DNA of 64,000 bases from Salinarchaeum laminariae (GTDB lineage Archaea > Halobacteriota > Halobacteria > Halobacteriales > Salinarchaeaceae): the NCBI RefSeq assembly GCF_023204835.1, contig NZ_CP096270.1, positions 682,001 through 746,000 on the forward strand, in the 5' to 3' direction. The notes under the pieces were generated by a model. That model saw nothing but the letters and a program-made list of their open reading frames with translations. It was not told where the DNA came from and did no database searches. Every line of letters starts with the position of its first letter. Within the stretch, counting starts at the first letter, position 1. Shown piece by piece: positions 44,654 through 53,800 of the stretch. The translations under genes and the position numbers were made by a program.

Positions 44654-45703
44654 TCACTCGGTCTGGTCGGCTGCTCCCTGTTCCCACGCCATCAGGAGCG
44701 CCGCCAGCGTCCGCGTCACCGGCACGGGCACGTCGTGGGCCTCGGCGCGGTCGATCACGCTGCCCGCGATCGCGTCGATCTCCGTCCGCCGGCCCGCCTC
44801 GACGTCCTGGAGCATCGACGAGCGGTTGGCCGCGGTCGCCTCGACGACTTCGTCGAGTTCGGCGACGGCGTCGGACTCCGTGAGAGCCACGCCGCTGGCC
44901 TGTGCGACGCGGGCGACCTCCCTGGCCGCGCGTCGAGCGGTGTCCCGAGGCTCGTCCGCAGGCATCTCGTCCTGGCCAGCCGCTACCGTACCCTCTCCCG
45001 CTGCCTCGACTTCCTCTCCTGTGGCCACGGCGATGTCTGCCCCGGCCAGCGCTCCGTTTTCCACCCGCGCCAGCGCGGTAACGGGGTTGATCGCGACGTT
45101 CACGGCTAGTTTCGACCAGAGCCGTTCGGGCATGGTAGCGTCGACAACGACTCGCGGGTGGCCGTCGAACCGATCCGCGGGAGCCGCCGAACCCACCGAA
45201 TCCGCCTGATTCGAGAGATCGCGCCCGATCCGCTCGGCCAGCGAGGCGTCAGCGTCCGGGGTCGGCGTTCCGGGGCGGGGACCGATCGCGACCTCACCGA
45301 GGCCGGTGCACGTTACCGATCCCGGCGCCCTGCGTTCCGCGCCGTAGGTCGCCGTGCCAGCGAGCACGGGGGCGTCGACCACTGACGCCAGCGTCGCCTC
45401 GTTGCCGAGCCCGTTCTGCAACGACCAGACGGCATCGACGTCGCAGGCTGCCAGCGCGTCGGCGGCACGCTGCGTGTCGTAGGCCTTGACCGACACGATC
45501 GCGAGGTCGGCAGACGCTCCGTCGGGATCGGTCGTCGCTGCCGGGTGCACCACACCCTCGAGGGCTCCATCGATCGCGAGCCCGCTCTCGCGGATCGCCG
45601 CGACGTGTGTCTCGCGTCCGATCAGCGTCACGTCGTGATCGGGGGAGAGCAGCCCACCGACGAGGCTTCCGAGACTCCCCGCACCGAGCACGAGTACGTC
45701 CAT
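44654..45703 (-). CDS. panE: 2-dehydropantoate 2-reductase (ketopantoate reductase)
   Basis: 349 aa. Rossmann GxGxxG at the N terminus (LVLGAGSLGSLVGGLL), then DLAIVSVKAYDTQRA, VWSLQNGLGNEATL, a catalytic Lys in LWSKLAVNVAINPVTAL, and EVARVAQASGVALTESD with HMMQD-like SSMLQDVEAGRRTEIDAI at the C terminus. It reduces ketopantoate with NADPH for pantothenate/CoA synthesis. A disordered Gly/Ala/Glu insert (about 225-245) interrupts the helical domain. Monocistronic. Confidence 0.92.
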   Translation of the reverse strand: MDVLVLGAGSLGSLVGGLLSPDHDVTLIGRETHVAAIRESGLAIDGALEGVVHPAATTDPDGASADLAIVSVKAYDTQRAADALAACDVDAVWSLQNGLGNEATLASVVDAPVLAGTATYGAERRAPGSVTCTGLGEVAIGPRPGTPTPDADASLAERIGRDLSNQADSVGSAAPADRFDGHPRVVVDATMPERLWSKLAVNVAINPVTALARVENGALAGADIAVATGEEVEAAGEGTVAAGQDEMPADEPRDTARRAAREVARVAQASGVALTESDAVAELDEVVEATAANRSSMLQDVEAGRRTEIDAIAGSVIDRAEAHDVPVPVTRTLAALLMAWEQGAADQTE

Positions 45704-45770
45704 GGAACGGAATTGGGGGCCTGGGGCTTTTGCGTGCCGGTCGTGGGATCAGAGACGTGTGCCGGCCGGC

Positions 45771-46829
45771 TCAAAGGCCGACCGAGACGAGGAGTCCCGC
45801 GCCGGCCGCCAGCATGCCGAGTCCGAGCAGTCCGTAGCTGCGACAGAACCGTCGCGCGTGGGCCGTCGCCTCCGCGGCGGGCACCCGGACGACGATCAGC
45901 GGCGGGCCGTCGGGCTCGTCGACGATTTCGATACCTTCGGCCGTCTCGCGCGCGGTCCCGAGTACGTAGACGGGATCGCCGGGATCGAGACGGCGCTCGC
46001 TGTACTCTCGCGGTCGCGAGCGGGTGCCACGGTCGAGGTCGTCGGAGACGGGGGCCGTGGCTCCCGGTTCGGTAGGCACCGTTCGTTCGAGCCCCTCGAG
46101 CGTCGATCCCGCCGGTCCCGCACGAGCGAGCCGGCTGGCAGGAGAGAGCAGTGGAAACTCCGCGCCAGGGCCGTCGACGGGGACGGACGCGGCGTCGTCG
46201 GGGAGGGAGACCTCCGGGGCGTCGAGTTCGGCGCGGAGGGTGCCGGGCAGTTCGCGGCCGTCCTCGGCAGCCTGGCCGCCCAGCGCAGCAGCGCTGACGA
46301 CGCCGAAGCGCGTCGCACCGTGGGCGACGGAGACGGGCGACCAGGTAGAGGCGGCGTAGCCCCGGCCGAGGACGGCGTGCTCCTCGCGGGTGACCGCCCG
46401 GTACGCGAGCGTCTCCGTCTGGGTGACCGAGGACGAGACGCGATCGTCGAGCGGTACCGCTCGCCCCTCGATCTGGACCGGACCCGGCTCGACCTCTTCG
46501 GGCGTGAGCACCGGCAGCCGGCGGCTCGCGAGATACCAGTCGCGGTTCCCGACGGCGAGTGTGACCGCGGCCGTTCCGAGCACCAGGAGTCCGGCGGCGA
46601 TCGACATCGCGATCGGCGAGCCGGGGGCGAAGGCGAGAACGAACAGGACACCGCTCCCCACGAGGAGGAGCGCGCCGACCCCGATCGCGACGGGGTCCAG
46701 CCGGAGCACGCGACGGACCGCCCGCAGTTTCTCCATCACCGCGTAGTGTCTGGCCACCCACGCGAGGGGAAGGAGCACCAGGGCGAGCAAGATCGCGAGC
46801 GAGAGCAGTCCGCCGACGTCGGGAGCCAT
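45771..46829 (-). CDS. GIDE-domain membrane protein (MULAN-like), 352 aa
   Basis: N-terminal transmembrane helix (LSLAILLALVLLPLAWV), a second pair (VAIGVGALLLVGSGVLFVLAF and IAAGLLVLGTAAVTLAVG), then a cytosolic or external domain with PGPVQIEGRAVPLDDRVSSSVTQTETLAYRAVTREE, STWSPVSVAHGATRFGV and RRLDPGDPVYVLGTARE. The order G-P-V-x-I-E-G-R-A, acid-rich strand and GDPVYVLG is that of the GIDE domain (the intermembrane domain of the mitochondrial E3 ligase MULAN). A C-terminal helix (GLLGLGMLAAGAGLLVSVGL) closes the protein. No RING domain is present. Role unknown. Confidence 0.75.
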   Translation of the reverse strand: MAPDVGGLLSLAILLALVLLPLAWVARHYAVMEKLRAVRRVLRLDPVAIGVGALLLVGSGVLFVLAFAPGSPIAMSIAAGLLVLGTAAVTLAVGNRDWYLASRRLPVLTPEEVEPGPVQIEGRAVPLDDRVSSSVTQTETLAYRAVTREEHAVLGRGYAASTWSPVSVAHGATRFGVVSAAALGGQAAEDGRELPGTLRAELDAPEVSLPDDAASVPVDGPGAEFPLLSPASRLARAGPAGSTLEGLERTVPTEPGATAPVSDDLDRGTRSRPREYSERRLDPGDPVYVLGTARETAEGIEIVDEPDGPPLIVVRVPAAEATAHARRFCRSYGLLGLGMLAAGAGLLVSVGL

Positions 46830-46893
46830 CTGAGCGGAAGCTGGCGCGCCGACGGTGCTTCAACGTGTCCCTTCCGAGTTCGGCCGACTCCAG

Positions 46894-47187
46894 TCAGTCC
46901 TCCGTCCAGTAGTAGAGCTCCTCCCTACTGGAGCCACAGGAGGGACAGCTATCGGGGATCTCTTCGATCCGTCCGGTCTCGCCACACTGCCAGCAGCGCC
47001 ACATCAGGTTGATTTCCCCGACCTCGCCGGTCGTGCTCTGGGCCTGTGGGTGCGGTGCGTCGACGCCGTCGCGCAGCGTCACGTAGAACCCGTTGTCGTC
47101 GAAGCCGCGAATGGTGCCGAGTCGCTGGCCGTCCTCGGTGTAGATCCCGTCGCCGAACGCGACGCTGGGCGTATCTTGCGTTGCCAT
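46894..47187 (-). CDS. Rubredoxin-like zinc-ribbon protein (97 aa)
   Basis: ATG 47187 (MATQDTPSVAFGDGIYTED). An N-terminal beta-barrel-like half (GTIRGFDDNGFYVTLRDG) and a C-terminal rubredoxin-like knuckle MWRCWQCGETGRIEEIPDSCPSCGSS, with CxxC pairs at WRCWQC and SCPSC for Fe or Zn. It matches the haloarchaeal DUF7130 rubredoxin-like family. Probably an electron carrier or regulatory zinc protein. Located between two minus-strand genes. Confidence 0.84.
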   Translation of the reverse strand: MATQDTPSVAFGDGIYTEDGQRLGTIRGFDDNGFYVTLRDGVDAPHPQAQSTTGEVGEINLMWRCWQCGETGRIEEIPDSCPSCGSSREELYYWTED

Positions 47188-47321
47188 GTGCGAACGTACG
47201 CCACGGCACGGCATAAATTGACCGCACAGGTCGACGCCACCACGACGAAAGCCAGCACCGAAACCCAGTCCACCTCAGGACGGCGGGCGACGACAGCCCG
47301 AACCCTACAGGTTGCCGGCCG

Positions 47322-47669
47322 CTACCGCAGTCCGTACTCGAGGTTCTCCAGCAGTCGCCCGACGAACAGGCCGAGCCGCGGGGAGACGCCCTCCTCGCCG
47401 GCCGCGTCGCTGGGCTGGGCAGCCAGCGTCTCCACGAACGGCTCGCCGAAGGTCATCGCGTTGATCGTGTCGACGACGTCGACGGTCAGCCCCTCGTCGG
47501 CGGTGTTCAGCTTCGGATGGGCCTGCTTCTCGCGGTCGGAGTACTCCACGGTCCAGGCGCGTCCGCCGACGAGATCGACGATCGTCTCCAGATCGCCGAC
47601 TGCCAGGCGCTCCTCCCCCGTCGCGACGTAGACGACGCCGTCCTCCACGACGGTTTCGTAGCGGACCAT
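47322..47669 (-). CDS. Acidic haloarchaeal hypothetical protein (115 aa)
   Basis: ATG 47669 (MVRYETVVEDGVVYVATGEERLAVGDLETIVDLVGG), an alternative GTG 10 codons upstream is possible. Mixed alpha/beta with a C-terminal helix SPRLGLFVGRLLENLEYGLR. No recognised motif or cysteines; G/C third-position bias is strong, so it is coding. It lies 36 bases downstream of the PAP2 phosphatase gene and on the same strand, suggesting an operon. Confidence 0.68.
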   Translation of the reverse strand: MVRYETVVEDGVVYVATGEERLAVGDLETIVDLVGGRAWTVEYSDREKQAHPKLNTADEGLTVDVVDTINAMTFGEPFVETLAAQPSDAAGEEGVSPRLGLFVGRLLENLEYGLR

Positions 47670-47705
47670 CCTCGGATCGTTGGCACGATTGGTGCCCACA
47701 GACCG

Positions 47706-48749
47706 TCAGTGTTCGGGCAGATTGCCGGACGATTGGGCGCGTGCCGGCCGATCAGCGTCCCGGTCGGGCGCGTTACCGGCACGAACCCACTCCGGCAGGT
47801 GAGCCCCGATCTCCGCGTCGAATCCCGGAACGAGCGCGGGCAGCGCGACGGCCACCGCGAAACAGAGGCCGCCAGCACCCGCCAGCCCGAGCGTTGCCTC
47901 GCCCGCGAGCAGGCCAGCGATACCGCCGGTCAGCAACAGGACGGGGAGGCCGACGACGACACCGGCCCGTACGCTGCCGGGCCGGGCGAAGCGGCCGGTA
48001 GAGCGACTCACAGCCCCCCGATCCAGAAGAGAGTAGGTCTGCCAGCCAGCGAGGGCGCCCAGCGCTGCACCCAGAGAGAGCAGCGAGTCCCGTGCCGGGT
48101 GGGCGAGGAGCCCCCCGACGTCGAGGCTCGGCGCAGTGACGAGAACCGCGACCACGCCGATCCCAGCGGCGCCCACGAACGCGGTCGTCGGCGCGTCAGT
48201 CGGCGAGCCTCGCACTGCGAGCGCGGCCCCGGACAGCACCACGAGCCCGACGAGCACGCCAGCGACGACGTCCACGAGGAAGTGGACGCCCAGTGCGATC
48301 CGCGAGAGCGAAATCAGTGCGATCAGGCCCACTGCGACCACGGCACGGCGACGCGGCGTTCCAGCGCGAATCGCGCCGGCGAGACCCAGCAGGACCGCCG
48401 TCGAGAGCGTCGCGTGCCCGCTCGGGAAGCCGTGGCCGCTGGCGGTCGCGGTCGCGTCGAAGAGACCGTGGAGTATCGAGGGGTAGACGCCGGCGCCCCC
48501 CACCGGCGTGGCGGGGCGCGGGAGTCCGAACACCCCTTTGAGCGCCTGCACCAGCGCGATCGTTCCGAGCGCGATCGCCAGGACGACCGCGACCCGGTTT
48601 CGATCGGCAGGTCGGAGCCAGTACGCGAGCACGATCACGGCGAGGAGAAACCAGACGTCGCCGAGCTGCGTGAGCAGGCCGACGGGGAGCGCCGCCGCTT
48701 CCGGCAGCAGCGAGGTGACGGCGTCGACTGCGCCGACGCTCCGTGACAC
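47706..48749 (-). CDS. PAP2-type phosphatase membrane protein (347 aa)
   Basis: GTG start 48749 (VSRSVGAVDAVTSLLPEAAALP). Multipass, with the PAP2 triad motifs KGVFGLPRP (KxxxxxxRP), GFPSGHATLS (PSGH) and SRIALGVHFLVDVVAG (SRxxxxxHxxxD) in the first half. The second half has further helices of unknown role, so the protein is longer than ordinary PAP2 enzymes (about 180-220 aa). It dephosphorylates lipid phosphates such as polyprenyl pyrophosphates at the membrane. The long in-frame upstream part is unsupported. Confidence 0.87.
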   Translation of the reverse strand: MSRSVGAVDAVTSLLPEAAALPVGLLTQLGDVWFLLAVIVLAYWLRPADRNRVAVVLAIALGTIALVQALKGVFGLPRPATPVGGAGVYPSILHGLFDATATASGHGFPSGHATLSTAVLLGLAGAIRAGTPRRRAVVAVGLIALISLSRIALGVHFLVDVVAGVLVGLVVLSGAALAVRGSPTDAPTTAFVGAAGIGVVAVLVTAPSLDVGGLLAHPARDSLLSLGAALGALAGWQTYSLLDRGAVSRSTGRFARPGSVRAGVVVGLPVLLLTGGIAGLLAGEATLGLAGAGGLCFAVAVALPALVPGFDAEIGAHLPEWVRAGNAPDRDADRPARAQSSGNLPEH

Positions 48750-48886
48750 GACCGGTGGTATCCCGCCGATGGTGGTAAGCGCTGTGGAGCGCCTGCAGGC
48801 CAGAGTCACCCCGTACCCGAACGAGGCTGGGACGCCACACCACGCCCCCGGAAGGCAGAAGGCCCCGGCCGTACCGCACTCGGTCG

Positions 48887-49741
48887 ATGGCCGACGTGTT
48901 CGGGCGGATGGTTGCGGACTACCACCGCGACGAGCTGCGGGGACAGCCGATCTACGAGCGCAGCGACGGCGACGAGTCGCCCGCCCACTGCGCGTGGTAC
49001 TTCGCCGGGCCCGAGGAGTGGGGCCCGCTGGAAACCGCAGCGATCGAAGCCTGCACGACCGCACCACCCGGCCCGGGGCGCGTCACACCACGCGTGCTCG
49101 ACGCCGGCTGTGGCCCGGGTCGTGCGCTCGATCCCCTCGCCGCGCGCGGCGCCGCAGTCCTCGGGGTCGACGAGAGTCCCAATGCAATCCGGGTCGCCCG
49201 AGAGTGGACCGACCAGCCGGCGATCGTCGGCGACCAGGCGAGGCTACCGCTGGCTGACGGTGCAGCCATCGACGCGGACGGCGACCGTCCGAGCGACGAC
49301 GGCGCTGCGATCGACGCCGCGCTCTTTCTCGGCACGCACGTCGGGGGCGCTGGAACGATCGGTGGCCTCCGCAAACTCCTCGAGGAACTCGACCGCGTGA
49401 TCGCGGACGGCGATCGTGGGGGACAATCCGCAGGTAGTGGCCGCGTCGTCGCGGACCTGTTCGATCCGACGGCGGTCGAGAACGACGATCTCAGAGCGTA
49501 TCTCGACGGTCGCTGGCTCGACACGCCGGACGCTGTGGGCACGGATGACTCCGCGACAGAGCAGGCGATCGCGACGCGACGCTTTCGCCTGCGCTACGAT
49601 GGTGAGGTTGGCCGCTGGCGGACGCTTCTGATGGCCTCGCCGGCCGCGCTCGAGGCGCTCGTCGCGCCGACGGCCTGGTCGATCGCCGAGATCGTCCGCG
49701 GCGAGGACACTCGATATCTGTTCGTGCTGGAACGGGAGTGA
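48887..49741 (+). CDS. SAM-dependent methyltransferase (284 aa)
   Basis: Class I Rossmann methyltransferase motif I VLDAGCGPGRALDPLAARG, motif II VLGVDESPNAI, then IVGDQARLPLADGAAID. An Asp-rich insertion (AAIDADGDRPSDDGAAID) follows. The catalytic or substrate residues are not diagnostic, so the acceptor is unknown. Starts MADVFGRMVADYHRDELRG; divergent from the PAP2 gene by 137 bases. Confidence 0.85.
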   Translation: MADVFGRMVADYHRDELRGQPIYERSDGDESPAHCAWYFAGPEEWGPLETAAIEACTTAPPGPGRVTPRVLDAGCGPGRALDPLAARGAAVLGVDESPNAIRVAREWTDQPAIVGDQARLPLADGAAIDADGDRPSDDGAAIDAALFLGTHVGGAGTIGGLRKLLEELDRVIADGDRGGQSAGSGRVVADLFDPTAVENDDLRAYLDGRWLDTPDAVGTDDSATEQAIATRRFRLRYDGEVGRWRTLLMASPAALEALVAPTAWSIAEIVRGEDTRYLFVLERE

Positions 49742-49765
49742 GCGGGCCGACGGCCGTTCGGGCGT

Positions 49766-50338
49766 TCAGCACTCGAACGATTCGACGGTCTCGTAGACTG
49801 GCCCGTCGTCGCGAAGCTGTGACTCGGTCAGCGTCACCGACTCGACGCGAAACGTGCCGATCTCCGGTGAGTACTCCTCAAGCACGGACTGGGCGTGCTC
49901 CTTCCCGCCAGCGTGGTCCATCCGCGCGATGGTGGCATGTGGCGTGAACGCGTGCTCTTCGGGCTCGAACCCCAACTCGACGGCTCGCTTCTCGATTCCC
50001 TCGTGCAGTTCGGTGAGTTCGGCGGTACCGTCGTCGATGCCCAGCCAGAGCACGCTGATATACTCCCGCGATGGGAAGGCCCCGAGGCCCGCGACGGTCG
50101 CGTCGAATGGGCCAACGTCGGCGTCGGCGACGCCAGCCTCGATGGCATCGATCGTCGCGTCGAGATCGACCTCGCCGTCGGGTGCCGATTCGGGCACGTC
50201 ACCGAGGAACTTCAGCGTGACGTGGGTCTGCGTGGGATCGGTGAGCCGAACGCCGCTAGCGTCGGCGAGTTGCTCTTGCACCTCGGCGATGGCATCCGTG
50301 AACGCCTCCGGGAAATCGACGCTGACGAACAGTCGCAT
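49766..50338 (-). CDS. thpR: RNA 2',3'-cyclic phosphodiesterase (2H family)
   Basis: 190 aa beginning MRLFVSVDFPEAFTDAIAEVQ, with the two HxTx motifs of 2H phosphoesterases: HVTLKFLG (about 39-46) and HATIARM (about 135-141). A halophile-type acidic insertion follows the first motif. It opens 2',3'-cyclic phosphates (the LigT/ThpR role) and is cytoplasmic. Its upstream region is the minisatellite area. Confidence 0.92.
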   Translation of the reverse strand: MRLFVSVDFPEAFTDAIAEVQEQLADASGVRLTDPTQTHVTLKFLGDVPESAPDGEVDLDATIDAIEAGVADADVGPFDATVAGLGAFPSREYISVLWLGIDDGTAELTELHEGIEKRAVELGFEPEEHAFTPHATIARMDHAGGKEHAQSVLEEYSPEIGTFRVESVTLTESQLRDDGPVYETVESFEC

Positions 50339-50525
50339 AGCGGGTCTCGGGCGAGCGGAGACAAAAGCGCACTGCGCCGTGCAGTTGGCCGGCGTCGGGC
50401 TGGGCTGGCTGGGCTGTTGCGGTACGGTAGCGGCTGCGGAGGCTGTGCGGGTCGGATACGAGGCGGTTGCTGCGTGGCTGCGGTGAGTGGGGTTTCAGAT
50501 GCTATGTGGTAGCGGAGGCGGAGCG

Positions 50526-50751
50526 GGTGCTGTGCGTCTGCGGAGACGGTGGGGTAGCTGAGCGGCCGCAAAGGCGGAGCGGGTGCGGTACGGCTGCGGA
50601 AGGTGGAGCGGGTGCGGTACGGCTGCGGAAGGTGGAGCGGGTGCGGTACGGCTGCGGAGGCGGAGCAGGTGCGGTACGGCTGCGGAGGCGGAGCGGGTGC
50701 TGTGTGGCTGCGGAGGCGGAGCGGGTGCTGTGTGGCTGCGGAGGCTGTGGT
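50526..50751. repeat. 28-29-base minisatellite
   Basis: Units begin GGTGC and contain a GGCTGCGGA core. Starts: 50582, 50611 (29 bases each), 50640, 50668, 50696 (28 each), 50724 (partial), preceded by a degenerate double-length unit at 50526. The copies differ by one to six bases. Being 28-29 bases long they shift frame, so no coding role is expected. Confidence 0.85.
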
Positions 50752-50777
50752 GCAGCCGTTTTTCATGAACGTCTTTG

Positions 50778-50810
50778 CGGAGAGCGGGCGCTCACAGCGC
50801 CCGCTCTCCG
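50778..50810. repeat. Perfect 15-bp hairpin (33 bases)
   Basis: Arms CGGAGAGCGGGCGCT (50778-50792) and AGCGCCCGCTCTCCG (50796-50810), loop CAC. It sits between the minisatellite and the polC terminator, too GC-rich and stable to be accidental. It may protect the 3' end of the polC mRNA, since it precedes the T-run on neither strand closely. Confidence 0.85.
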
Positions 50811-50811
50811 G

Positions 50812-50816
50812 AAAAA
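50812..50816 (-). terminator. T-run after polC
   Basis: On the minus strand CCTTTTTCC follows the polC stop (TGA, 50820-50822) within four bases. Archaeal termination at oligo-T is consistent. Confidence 0.4.
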
Positions 50817-50819
50817 GGT

Positions 50820-53800
50820 TCACATGAAGTCATCCAGACTGCTCGCCTTGTTCTTGTCGTTCTCGAACACCCGGTCGATCGACTTCTCGAGGACCTCAAG
50901 GCGCTGTTTCGTGTACTTGCGGGCGCCGTACTCCTCAGCGACCTCCATCGCGGTCTCCATGTACTTGTTCACGGAGCCCTCGTGGACGGTGAGCGTGATG
51001 TCGCCGCCACACTCCCGACACTCCCGCGTGAGGGGCGCGCGGCGGAACTTCTGGCCGCAGTCGAGACAGCGGACCTCCTGTCGGGAGAACGCCCGAAGGT
51101 TGCCGATCAGGTCCGGCAGGAAGTGATACTCGATGACGCGCTCGGCGACGTCGGTCTCGTCGACGGCCCGCAGCGTGCGGGCAAGCTCGAGCTGCGCGTT
51201 CATCTTGTCCATCATCGAGTCGAGGGTCTTGTACGCCGAGAGGTCGGGGCCGGCGGCGATGTCGGTGGTCTCGTGGGTGAAGCCGAAGCCGGAGTACTCT
51301 TCGTCGGTGCCGAGCGTGTCCTCGACGATCTCGACGTCGACGTCTTCGGGATCGGCCAGCTCGCGGGTCGCCTCGTAGAACTCGCGGGGATACTGGTCGA
51401 CGACGTCGACGTTGTGCGCCTCGTCGTCGATCTCCTGGGGGTCGATCCGGGAGGACATGACGAGCGGGGCGTCCATCCGGCCGCCGCGCTGGTCGGGAAG
51501 GTAGGTCTTGCTGAAGTTGAGGAGGCCGTCCAGCAGGAGCATGACGCAGTCTTCGTCGCCGTCGCACTGGCCGACGAAGAGGTCGTTGGCGACGAGTGTG
51601 TGCGTCTCTTCGACGGTGAGACAGTACGTGTACTCGACGTCGGATTCGACCGGTTCGACGTCGACAACTTCGTCGAGCCACTGATCGCCTCCGTCACCGA
51701 AAAGTCGTTGCGATCGGAGTGGTGTCGAATCCAGCGACTCCTCGATGGCGGCCTGCTTCCGTTCGAGGTGGAATCCGATATCGTCGGCAAAGACGGCGGC
51801 GTGCTCGGACGTGATCTTGAGTACCCAGCTCTCGAACTCCGGCACCTCTTCGTAGAACTCGGCAACCGCCCCCGTCTCTGGACTGCGGCGCTCGCTGTAG
51901 GTCTTGCACGCTACGCCGAATCGTTTGAGTGCAGCGACGAGATCGTCTTTGAGCGTGTCGCTGATCGTGTGGGCACGGATTTCGATTCGATCTGCACTTG
52001 CGCTCCCATCGCCACTGAAATACGCAGCGAGGAATGCCCGCAACTGCGGCGTCGGCGCATCGAGGAGGAAATCGGGAATTCGCTTCTCTTCTGCTTTCGT
52101 TCCGAATTCGAATACCTCCTCGAAGAGGGCGTTCACGAGCCGGCTGGACACCGTTACCTTCCACTCGTTCTCTTCGAACGCGTCGATGCCGAAGCTGGAC
52201 TCGAACGTCTCGATTATCTGATCGCGCGCAGTTCGATCCGGGATGCAGATCGTCGTCTGATAGAACGATCCGGACTCCTGCCGACTGAATCCCTCGGCGG
52301 CGTAGTATCCGAAGACGGTCGCGAGTTCCTCGTCGATTTCGAGCTGTCGTGCGACAGAGGTCCCATCGCGCCGTACGCCAAGCTCCACGGACTCGGGAAC
52401 GCGACGTAACAGCTCCTCCGTATCATAGAACTCGAGCAGCACTGACGCCGGAATGCTGTCGCGGTTCACCCAGTTGTACACCGTCGACGTGCTCACGTCG
52501 AGCGCCGTCGCGATCGGTTTGAGGTACTGCCCACTGTCGGTCGCGTCGTCGAGAATCGATTTGAGCGTCGACTCCCCGATATTGCGGATAACGAGGTCTT
52601 CGTTCGAGACGGTCTCGACGTCGAGGAGTTCGTCGAGGAGATCGAACCGGTGGGGCGTCCCCTCGAAGTCGATGGACTTTGGACTCGGGAGTGAGTGGCC
52701 GACCTGGACCTCGCTCGCACGCAGTTCTTGGACGCCGTCGCCGTTTTCGACCAACATCGTGTGATCGGGAGTGACGCGAAGTTCTCGGCCGCTCCGAGTC
52801 TCCACGCGTACGAGATGGTCTGGAGCTGGGTGCTTCGAGACTGTCTCAACCGAGCCAACCGATCTGGTATCTCCTTCTGTGGTCGTCGGAACCCGAATCG
52901 GTGCAGTGAGTTCTGTTGACTCCGTACCGAAGTCGTCAGTATCGGGCGATTCGAGCCTCGGTTCGACGACCTCCTCTATGGCCTGGTGGTGCCACTGGCC
53001 TGCTTCGTCCTTGTACCAGATCGGCGTCTCTGGGTGGAAGCAGTTCCGGCGCTTCGCTGCGTGGAAGTACGGATGGGCGTATCCTCCTGCAACGTTCGTC
53101 GTCCCGATCACGCGCCCGACGACAGCGGCGGAGGTGTGGGGCGCCATCCCGAAGACCAGCTCGCCCACGAGGTCGTCCTTGTCTTCGAGCTCGTAGTAGG
53201 GGTCGAGCCCGTAGTAGGACTCCAGCAGGTCGTCGACGAAGGCAGCGGTCTTCAGCATGTGATCGGCGCCGCCCTCGGAGAGGATCACGTCCTGAACCTT
53301 CAGCTCGACCACCTGGTCCTCGTGGGTGAGCGTCTCGCCGTTGACGTCCTCCTCGTAGCCGAGTTCGCGGAACTGGTCGACGGAGACGTCGAGTTCGGCT
53401 GGCTTGACGGCGGTGACCGGGAGGTCCGTCATGTCGTAGCGGACGGTGCCGTCCTTGAACGCGGAGACGTCGTGCTTGGCGCGGAGAACGCCCTTCTCGA
53501 TCGGTTCGGGCGTCTTGAGCTCGGAGGTGAGCCCCTTGACGCCTTTGAGCATGTCGAAGGCGTGGTCGCGCTCGCCGACGGCGTTCATCGCGTCGTGGTA
53601 GGCCTCGCCGACGTCGATCCGGCGCTCCTCGACGGCGGAGCCCTCGAGCTCGCAGCGGTCGCACTGCACCCGGCCCGCGTCGTCGGGCTGAAGCACCATG
53701 TCGCAGTCCGGGCAGGTGTAGTGGGGTTCGATGTGCTCGCCACAGTCCGGGCAGCGCGATTTGTGGGTCTCCGTCTGGCAGTCCGCGCAGCGACGGACGC

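Larger units (their letters stand above)
50339..50819. other. Intergenic region between thpR and polC
   Basis: 481 bases. 50400-50520 is a diverged lead-in (GCTGCGGAGGCTGTGCGGG and similar) to the 28-29 base minisatellite at 50526-50751. A perfect hairpin lies at 50778-50810, and a T5 terminator of polC at 50812-50816. No gene. Confidence 0.6.

Noticed and set aside
50467-50830. Repeated GGTGC units taken as a possible CRISPR array
   Set aside because: Units abut directly without unique spacers of equal length; it is a minisatellite, and there are no cas genes.
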